Source: Georgenia satyanarayanai (GTDB taxonomy: Bacteria > Actinomycetota > Actinomycetes > Actinomycetales > Actinomycetaceae). From it: DNA of 64,000 nucleotides. The notes beneath the pieces are model-generated. The model searched no databases, was not told the origin of the DNA, and worked only from the letters and a program-made list of their open reading frames with translations. Positions 58,385 to 64,000 of the stretch are shown one piece after another (the first letter of the stretch is position 1; every line of letters starts with the position of its first letter). Made by a program: the position numbers and the translations under genes. The stretch is taken from positions 1-64,000 of the forward strand of contig NZ_JAMBNZ010000013.1 of the NCBI RefSeq assembly GCF_023715365.1. The letters are read 5' to 3'.

Positions 58385-58897
58385 ATGACGACGACCGCCG
58401 ATCGGGACCCCCTCCGCCGAGGGCTCGCCGCGCTCGGGTGCGCCGGACTCGTGCTCGGCGCCTGCGCCCCGGCCGAGGAGAGCGACGGCGACCTCGCCAC
58501 GGTCACCTACGTCGTCGACGGGGACACGATCAGGGTGGAGATGGACGGCGAGGAGGTGGCGGTGCGGCTCCTCAACCTCGACACCCCGGAGAAGGACGGC
58601 CCCTACACCGAGGCCGAGTGCCTGGGCGTGGAGGCGACCGCCTTCCTCGCCGACCTGCTCCCCCCGGGCACCGAGGTCCGTCTGGAGGAGGACGTCGAGC
58701 CGACGGACCGGTACGGCCGCCACCTCGCCGGGGTCTACCTCGACGACCTCCTCGTCAACGCCGAGGTCGCGCGCGCCGGTCTTGGCGTCCCGGTCCTCGT
58801 GCGCCCGAACGATCGCTTCCACGACGCTGTGGTCGCCGCGCACGAGGAGGCGCAGGCGGCGTCCCGCGGCCTCTACGACCCGGCCAACGGTTGCTGA
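58385..58897 (+). CDS. Thermonuclease-family lipoprotein
   Basis: A 170-aa secreted lipoprotein nuclease, with a lipobox ending LGAC. SNase features are YVVDGDTIRV, VRLLNLDTPE (catalytic Arg), EATAFLADLL and DRYGRHLAGVYL. It could degrade extracellular nucleic acids at the cell surface. The ATG at 58385 is divergent from the DUF4142 gene, with 113 bases between them. It is followed by a gene remnant. Confidence 0.9.
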   Translation: MTTTADRDPLRRGLAALGCAGLVLGACAPAEESDGDLATVTYVVDGDTIRVEMDGEEVAVRLLNLDTPEKDGPYTEAECLGVEATAFLADLLPPGTEVRLEEDVEPTDRYGRHLAGVYLDDLLVNAEVARAGLGVPVLVRPNDRFHDAVVAAHEEAQAASRGLYDPANGC

Positions 58898-58934
58898 CGC
58901 GCCGCGGCCGCCGGCGCGCGCCGGACCCCGTCGT

Positions 58935-59160
58935 CACATTGGCGGCATCACGCTCGCCCAGGAGTACGTCCAGGCGGCGACCCCGCGCATCGGCGGCTTA
59001 GTTCATCGAGTCGACCGACGGGCGTCTGCTCACCTACGACGTCAACACGAACACGAACGACAACGCCGCCGTCGAGGCCGTCGCGCCACGCTCGGCCCCG
59101 GCCGCGCTGGTGGACTACCTCGTCCGTCTCGCCTGCGAGGGTGACGCCGCCGCGGCGTAA
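58935..59160 (+). pseudogene. Remnant of an ATP-grasp (RimK-like) ligase
   Basis: Two frames carry matching fragments. The first reads GGITLAQEYVQAATPRI and ends around 58999. The second, shifted by one base, reads FIESTDGRLLTYDVNTNTND and ends LVDYLVRLACEGDAAAA before a TAA at 59158. A TAG at 58999-59001 precedes the second fragment in its frame. The DVNTNTN segment resembles the metal-binding Asn at the C-terminus of ATP-grasp enzymes. The 5' part is missing, so a functional product is unlikely. Confidence 0.55.
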
Positions 59161-59161
59161 C

Positions 59162-59258
59162 GTGCCACAAACGCCCCGTCGCGGGCCTCGGCGGCATCTT
59201 CCGTCGGCGTGTCGCTCGGCGTGTCGGCCTCCGGAAGCCGCGCTTGTGGCACATGCCC
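59162..59258. repeat. Palindrome-ended repeat element, copy B
   Basis: GTGCCACAA at 59162 and TTGTGGCAC at 59244 are inverted ends about 91 bases apart. The right end GCTTGTGGCACATGCCC (59242-59258) is the exact complement of the left end of copy A. The interior has GGCGTGTCG twice at the same offset (about 44 bases) as copy A. It lies just after the ATP-grasp remnant and before the minus-strand alcohol dehydrogenase. Confidence 0.8.
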
Positions 59259-59286
59259 GACGGGCTCACACGCCCCGGAGCGCGCC

Positions 59287-59322
59287 GAGAGCCGGATTCC
59301 TCCGAGGAGGCATCCGGCTCTC
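59287..59322 (-). terminator. Terminator after the alcohol dehydrogenase
   Basis: GAGAGCCGGAT (59287-59297) pairs with ATCCGGCTCTC (59312-59322), and the loop contains CCTCC/GGAGG which can extend the stem. It lies 18 bases past the minus-strand dehydrogenase stop. Confidence 0.75.
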
Positions 59323-59340
59323 GCCATTCAGGGGTCGGGG

Positions 59341-60375
59341 CTACGGGACGATGACGGCGCGGCCGCGCAGCGTGCCGTCGTGCAGCTTCTCGTAGGCCTT
59401 GGGCGCGTCGTCGAGGGAGAAGACCTCGGTCTCGACGTGGACGGCGCCAGTCCGTGCGAGGTCGAGCACCTCGAAGAGCTCGTGGCGGTAGCCCCAGTAG
59501 GGCGCGCGCACCTGGGACTCGTAGGGCCGGTCGAGGAAGCCGACGGGCAGCGAGCCGCTGCCCACGCCCACCAGCACCTGGTCCCCTCCCACCGCGACCA
59601 TCTTGGCGCCCAGGTCCATGGTCGGCTGCACACCGACGAAGTCGAAGACGGCCGTCGCACCGCGTCCACCGGTGAGCGCGCGGACCTGCTCCACGGCGTC
59701 GTCCGCGGAAAGGAAGGCGTGGTGCGCGCCGACCTCCATGGCCAGACCGAGCTTGTCCTCGGCGAGGTCGAGCGCGATGACTGTGGCCGGGCTGATGGCT
59801 CGCAGGATCTGGATGCCGACGTGCCCGAGCCCACCCGCCCCGATGGCGACGGCCGTCGAGCCCGGCACGAGCTTGTCCAGCGAGCCCTTGATCGCGTGGT
59901 ACGGGGTGAGGCCGGCGTCGGTGAGCGACACGTTCTGGACGGGGTCCAGGTCGCCCAGGGGCACGAGGTGGCGGGGGTCGTCGACGATCATGTACTCGGC
60001 CATGGCGCCGGGCGCACCGAGCCCGGGCGGGGCGATGCCCAGCTCGCCGGCTCGCTCGCAGTAGTTCTCCTTGCCCTGCGCGCACGTGTAGCAGTGGCCG
60101 CATCCCCACGGGCCGTAGACGGCGACCGAGGTGCCGACCTCGAGGCCGGTGACGCCGTCGCCGAGCTTGTCGACGACGCCGGCGCCCTCGTGGCCCAGGG
60201 TGAGCGGCAGCCCGTAGATGTAGTGCTCCTCGGGCAGGCTCATGACGAACGAGTCAGAGTGGCAGACGCCGGCGGCGGTGACCTTGAGGCGTACCTGGCC
60301 GGGGCCGGGCTCGGGCGTCTCGATCTCGACGACCTCCGGGGCCGCGCCGATCGTGCGGTACTGCAGTGCCTTCAT
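59341..60375 (-). CDS. Zinc-dependent alcohol dehydrogenase
   Basis: A 344-aa medium-chain dehydrogenase. The catalytic zinc site is GVCHSDSFV and TLGHEGAG. Structural zinc cysteines lie in CGHCYTCAQGKENYC. The cofactor motif is IGAGGLGHVGIQIL. It is probably NAD-linked, oxidising an alcohol or reducing an aldehyde. The ATG at 60375 follows AGGAGG at the right spacing. It is followed by a terminator hairpin and element copy B. Confidence 0.93.
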   Translation of the reverse strand: MKALQYRTIGAAPEVVEIETPEPGPGQVRLKVTAAGVCHSDSFVMSLPEEHYIYGLPLTLGHEGAGVVDKLGDGVTGLEVGTSVAVYGPWGCGHCYTCAQGKENYCERAGELGIAPPGLGAPGAMAEYMIVDDPRHLVPLGDLDPVQNVSLTDAGLTPYHAIKGSLDKLVPGSTAVAIGAGGLGHVGIQILRAISPATVIALDLAEDKLGLAMEVGAHHAFLSADDAVEQVRALTGGRGATAVFDFVGVQPTMDLGAKMVAVGGDQVLVGVGSGSLPVGFLDRPYESQVRAPYWGYRHELFEVLDLARTGAVHVETEVFSLDDAPKAYEKLHDGTLRGRAVIVP

Positions 60376-60547
60376 GCTGATCCTCCTTCTGGACCGGCGC
60401 GAGGTGCCGGCCCTCCCCTCCACCTTCTCAGTAGCCCCGGCGCCCAGCATGAGGAGGAGGTCCCGGGCTGACGACGTCGAAGAAGGAGCTGTGGTCGCAC
60501 GGCGCCTCTCTGCGCTCCGACCGCCTCGGTCCGCGCCGAGTGCTGTT

Positions 60548-60871
60548 CTAGAGCGAGGTATCGCCCTGGAGGCGCTCCTCCACCCGCTCGACCTTCGCGC
60601 TGAGCTGGCCCTCGTGGCCGGGGCGCAGGTCGGCCTTGAGGACGAGGCTGACGCGCGGGCTGTGGGCGGCAACCGCGTCGCACGCTGCCTTGATGACAGG
60701 CATGACCTCGTCCCACTCCCCCTCGATGGTGGTGAACATGGCCGTGGTCTCGTTCGGCAGCCCGGACTCCCGGACCACGCGGACGGCGGCGGCGACGGCC
60801 GCGGAGACGGAGCCGTCGGCCGAGTCGGCGACGGTGGGCGCGACGGAGAAGGCGAAGAGCATGGTCCTCAT
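60548..60871 (-). CDS. MTH1187-family thiamine-binding protein
   Basis: A 107-aa protein of the DUF77/MTH1187 family, proposed to bind thiamine or its pyrimidine precursor. The pattern is LFAFSVAPTVADSADGSVSAAVAAAVRVVRESG, then TTIEGEWDEVMPVIKAAC. ATG 60871 and 60862 are both possible starts. A gap of 170 bases to the alcohol dehydrogenase contains no clear feature. Confidence 0.85.
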   Translation of the reverse strand: MRTMLFAFSVAPTVADSADGSVSAAVAAAVRVVRESGLPNETTAMFTTIEGEWDEVMPVIKAACDAVAAHSPRVSLVLKADLRPGHEGQLSAKVERVEERLQGDTSL

Positions 60872-60961
60872 CGTAGGGGCGTCCGTGGGCTCCGCTACCC
60901 TCGGTGTCGGTTTCGTCGGCGCAGGCGCGGGGCTCACCCCGCCGAAGGGCAGGGTTCTCTC

Positions 60962-62146
60962 ATGCGGTCAGCTCGTGTCTCGGTCTCGGTTCTCGCGGCT
61001 GGGGTGCTCGTCCTTGCCGCCGCCTGCTCGGGGGAGGCCAACTCCCCCGAGCCTTCGCCGTCGGCCACCGGCACACCGACCCAGGAGGCCGTGCCCGCCA
61101 CGGAGGAGCCGAGCGAGGGCGCGGCGGCGGATGCGTCGCCCGCGCTGCACCTGGCCGAGTGTGAGGACGGGGAGGGCAAGACGGTGACCATGCTCGGCAG
61201 TCAGGTGGTCGAGGCCCAGAAGATCCCCGAGGTGGTGGTCGAGGCTTTCGAGCTCGCCGGGGAGAGTGTCCCTGCCCAGTTCGTCGACGCGGTGAAGATC
61301 CCTGAGCGGGTGGTCGACCGCGGCTGCATCATCGAGTACGAGGCGCCCGGTGGATGCCTGGGTGCGGTGGAGATCAGCCGTGCCGTCATCCCCGGCTACT
61401 CGATCCCCGAGCGGGTGCTGCCCGCGTTGACCCTGCCGGACGGCACAGTCATCGAGGAGGTCGTCGCCGAGCGGGTCGAGCAGGAGGAGATCATCGTCGA
61501 GGGCACCTCGGTCGAGGAGGTCTGCCAGAGCGAGCCCGGTGAGGCCGGGTCCTACGTCTCGGCGGTCTACCGGCCCGCCGTCTACCGCTCGGCCGGCTAC
61601 CAGTCGGCCTCCTACCAGTCGGCTGCCTATCGCTCCGCGGAGTACCTCGACGGCGGAACCGTGCGGGGCGTGACGATCCCCGGCGTGACGGTCCCCGGTG
61701 TCACCGTGCCCGGCGAGACCGTCCCGGGTGTCTCGCTGGAGGGCTACCGTCTCGAGGACTCTGAGGACGTCGAGGTCACGGACAAGGAGGAGTCGGTCTC
61801 CTACAGCAGCCAGGGCGACGTCCTCTTCGGCAACAACGAGGACGTCATCCTGCCCGAGGCCGAGTCCGACCTCGAAGCGGTCGTCGCGGACATCGCCGGC
61901 CGCGGCACCCCCGCCATCGTCCTCGTCGAGGGGCACACCGACGACGTCGGCACCGAGGAGCACAACCTCGACCTGTCCACGCGCCGGGCGCAGGCGGTGG
62001 CCACCTGGCTCGTCGACCGTGGCGGCCTGGATGCCGGACTCGTCACGACCGCCGGCTACGGCTTCGCCCACCCGCGGGCCGACAACGGGTCCGACGAGGG
62101 CCGTGCCCAGAACCGCCGCGTCGTCATCACCATCAAGTTCGAGTAA
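60962..62146 (+). CDS. OmpA-domain lipoprotein with pentad repeats
   Basis: A 394-aa surface lipoprotein with lipobox VLAAAC (Cys22). A Pro/Glu/Ala spacer follows. The middle contains KIPE/SIPE motifs, then tyrosines at 198, 203, 208, 213, 218, 223 and 228 in a pattern like YxSAx, then VTVPG-type pentads (about 237-261). The C-terminal OmpA domain (about 287-394) has GHTDDVG and NRRVVI, expected to bind peptidoglycan. OmpA domains are less usual in monoderms. It ends before a palindrome at 62179. Confidence 0.88.
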   Translation: MRSARVSVSVLAAGVLVLAAACSGEANSPEPSPSATGTPTQEAVPATEEPSEGAAADASPALHLAECEDGEGKTVTMLGSQVVEAQKIPEVVVEAFELAGESVPAQFVDAVKIPERVVDRGCIIEYEAPGGCLGAVEISRAVIPGYSIPERVLPALTLPDGTVIEEVVAERVEQEEIIVEGTSVEEVCQSEPGEAGSYVSAVYRPAVYRSAGYQSASYQSAAYRSAEYLDGGTVRGVTIPGVTVPGVTVPGETVPGVSLEGYRLEDSEDVEVTDKEESVSYSSQGDVLFGNNEDVILPEAESDLEAVVADIAGRGTPAIVLVEGHTDDVGTEEHNLDLSTRRAQAVATWLVDRGGLDAGLVTTAGYGFAHPRADNGSDEGRAQNRRVVITIKFE

Positions 62147-62178
62147 CCCGCCCCCCGCCCGCCCTCCCACCCCTCCCT

Positions 62179-62235
62179 CATATGTCGGATTTCTGCAGTC
62201 CGGATCGGCACGAGGCTGCAAGATTCCGACATATG
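62179..62235. terminator. CATATG palindrome between convergent genes
   Basis: CATATGTCGGATTTCTGCAG (62179-62198) is matched by the inverted arm at 62216-62235, with 17 of 20 bases complementary and a 17-base loop. C-rich DNA precedes it and G-rich DNA follows. It lies between the OmpA-domain gene and the minus-strand arabinanase, and has the same plan as 11574-11634. Confidence 0.78.
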
Positions 62236-62281
62236 CGGAAGGGGCGGGGGCGGGGGCGGCAGGGGGCAGGGGGGCGGAGGG

Positions 62282-64000
62282 TCAGCTGGTGCTGGTGAGC
62301 TTTACGTAGTCGAACTTCGCCTCCGTCTCGGGCTGGGCGCCGCCGCCGGTGTAGAGACCGACGCGCGCGCCGGTCCCGGCGGGCAGGGTCCAGGTCGCAC
62401 CCCAGCGCCAGGACTCGCCGTCCGTGGAGAACGCCGAGCGGTACAGGTGCTCACCGGCGTCGTTGGTGGTGTGGTGGATGCGCAGCCACGTCGTGTCGGC
62501 GGGTGGGCCGCTCGTGTGGCCGCCCCAGGACAGGAAGCCGTCCTGCAGGGCCTCCTTGCCGAACTCCACCTGGCGGGTGTTCCAGATGGCCACATGGCCG
62601 AGCCGCAGGAAGTTGTCGTCGTCGGCGTGGACGATGAGCCCGGCCTGCTGGAAGTTGCGCACCTCGGTCTCGCCGAGGTCGAGCGTCAGCCTCGTCTCCA
62701 CGATCCAGTCCCCTGACGGCGGTTCGCGCAGGAGCAGCCCGCCCGTCCCACCGGCACCGACGAGGTCGGCCCCCGTGAGCGGCCACACCAGCACGCCGTC
62801 CTCCACGCGCGCGGCCGTGTCCTCGCGGACCCACTCCCAGCCCTCGAGCTCCGCGTCGGAGAAGTCCTCGGACACGAGCACCTCACCGGGCACCGGCTCG
62901 GCAACGAGCTCGGTCACCGGCTCGTGGGCCGCGTTGACCGACAGGTTGTCGACGTGCACACCCGTGCCGCGGAACTCCACGGGCGCCGAGCGCAGGATCC
63001 CCGGCCGCAGCTCCAGCCCCACCTCGGCGATGACGTCGCCGAGCCGGGACTCGCTGAGGCGGGCGTGCACCTGCCCCTCGACGACGTGGACCTGCAGCGC
63101 CGTCCACACCGACAGGTCGTCGCCGGCCGGGATCGGTACGGTCGCCTCCTCCTGGAAGCGCCCGTGGCCGTACTCGACGTGCAGCTCGCGCCCCCTCGGG
63201 TCCACCTCCACCTCGACGCGGTTGGACCCGCGACCCACGTGGACGAGGAAGGGCGCGGTGAGCCGGGTGCGCAGGTCGAGCTCGACGTGCACCTCCCCAG
63301 GCGCCGGCTCGTCGGTCCACACGCGCCCGCGGAACAGCGCGTGCTTCCCGGACTGCGGGTCGACGTCGGGACGGAAGGAGCCGCGCAGCGCGCCGCCCTC
63401 GGCAGGGTCCTCGATCGTCAGCCCCAGCAGCGACGCCGCCACCGGCCCGGCCTGCTCCCCCTCGCTCGGCCCGGCCCCGGCCCGGGTGACCGGCCAGCCG
63501 TCCACCCAGTCGAGCCGGTCCAGCAGCGTGGGCCGGCGGTTGATGCCGCCGGGCTGGGCCAGCCACGGGTCCTCGCGGTCGATGGCGTGGTAGTAGATCC
63601 AGTCCTGGCCGGACAGGTCGCTCACCACGGTGTGGTGCCCCGCCCCGATCCACCGGTTGCCGTTCTGCACGAGCACCTGTGTGCCGCCCGGCCGCGTGTC
63701 GAGCAGCGAGACCCCCTCGTGGTCGACGAAGGGCCCGCGCGGGCTCTCCGAGCGCCCCGCGAACACGCTGTACCCGGTCGACGGCCCCGCGCAGCAGTTC
63801 GCCGAGGACGCCATGAGGTAGTAGTACCCGTCCCGCTTGAGCACGTAGGCGCCCTCGAACTTGTCGTTGATCGCCACCTGCGTCGCCTCCCCCACGGCGC
63901 GCAGCCCGCTCTCGTCGAGCTCGGTGACCCACAGGCCGCCGTAGTAGCTGCCGTAGTAGAGGTACCGGCTGCCGTCGTCGTCGGCGAGCATCGAGGGGTC
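62282..64000 (-). CDS. GH43 arabinan endo-1,5-alpha-L-arabinosidase, 5' part beyond the window
   Basis: The 3' portion (at least 570 aa) of a secreted glycoside hydrolase is visible; the start lies past the right edge. N-terminal visible residues fit GH43: SMLADDDGSRYLYYGSY, NDKFEGAYVLKRDG (acidic residue) and SANCCAGPSTGYSVFAGRS. The AGHHTVVSDLSGQDWIYYHA segment follows. The C-terminal 250 residues resemble concanavalin-like carbohydrate-binding domains (DUF1349-like). It likely cuts arabinan from plant debris; the exact substrate is inferred. Confidence 0.85.
   Translation of the reverse strand, partial: DPSMLADDDGSRYLYYGSYYGGLWVTELDESGLRAVGEATQVAINDKFEGAYVLKRDGYYYLMASSANCCAGPSTGYSVFAGRSESPRGPFVDHEGVSLLDTRPGGTQVLVQNGNRWIGAGHHTVVSDLSGQDWIYYHAIDREDPWLAQPGGINRRPTLLDRLDWVDGWPVTRAGAGPSEGEQAGPVAASLLGLTIEDPAEGGALRGSFRPDVDPQSGKHALFRGRVWTDEPAPGEVHVELDLRTRLTAPFLVHVGRGSNRVEVEVDPRGRELHVEYGHGRFQEEATVPIPAGDDLSVWTALQVHVVEGQVHARLSESRLGDVIAEVGLELRPGILRSAPVEFRGTGVHVDNLSVNAAHEPVTELVAEPVPGEVLVSEDFSDAELEGWEWVREDTAARVEDGVLVWPLTGADLVGAGGTGGLLLREPPSGDWIVETRLTLDLGETEVRNFQQAGLIVHADDDNFLRLGHVAIWNTRQVEFGKEALQDGFLSWGGHTSGPPADTTWLRIHHTTNDAGEHLYRSAFSTDGESWRWGATWTLPAGTGARVGLYTGGGAQPETEAKFDYVKLTSTS

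Overview
The window is high-GC chromosomal DNA from an actinobacterium, most likely Micrococcales (a Bogoriellaceae/Georgenia-like lineage would fit; the genus is inferred, not shown). Evidence: frequent GTG starts, the coxB-ctaD-ctaF order with a lipoprotein subunit II and separate actinobacterial subunit IV, actinobacteria-typical DUF3043, DUF4191 and DUF3072 proteins, two glutamine synthetases beside glnE, a four-half-site GlnR box, a class F sortase and several F420-type luciferase-like oxidoreductases. No tRNA, rRNA, CRISPR array or complete insertion sequence was seen.

Layout. 1-387: four 23-bp tandem repeats and a perfect terminator hairpin. 388-7421 (minus): cytochrome aa3 oxidase operon, an A-type Fe-S carrier, glycerate kinase, M20 dipeptidase and MBL-fold hydrolase. 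7555-15391: DUF3043 protein, pyrD, two small membrane proteins, pepA, lpdA and a two-lipoyl-domain sucB-type E2. 15446-27713: a degenerate kinase-like membrane protein, then a nitrogen block with DUF4191, RDD and GlnR-box-controlled glnA1 on plus and glnE, glnA2 on minus, and a 5'-3' exonuclease. 27710-41615: mixed housekeeping genes (thioesterase, PHP protein, RecQ helicase, DUF368 transporter, oxidoreductases, STAS protein, MpaB-family protein, CueP-like copper lipoprotein, asparaginase, MecA-type penicillin-binding protein). 41697-46904: luciferase-like oxidoreductase, alpha/beta hydrolase, an ArsR/SRPBCC pair with a palindromic operator in its promoter spacer, and a two-gene toxin/immunity candidate. 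47125-52588: five-component peptide ABC transporter operon with a fused DppD-DppF ATPase. 52819-64000: GH13 trehalose-synthase-like enzyme, thioredoxin-NHL protein, sortase F with a DUF4142 wall protein, lipoprotein nuclease, ATP-grasp remnant, alcohol dehydrogenase, thiamine-binding protein, OmpA-domain lipoprotein with pentad repeats, and the 3' part of a GH43 arabinanase.

The most interesting locus is 44568-46904. It encodes a 669-aa modular protein with an LQRxAGNxAV cargo-like motif, an SH3b domain, a LysM-like segment, a glycine-rich hydrophobic block and a C-terminal domain with a PD-(D/E)XK nuclease pattern. A 107-aa gene follows three bases later and could encode immunity. Non-coding DNA is also unusual: two CATATG-ended palindromes with C-rich and G-rich flanks, and two copies of a ~92-bp GTGCCACAA-ended element, all downstream of convergent ends, plus several other long perfect hairpins.
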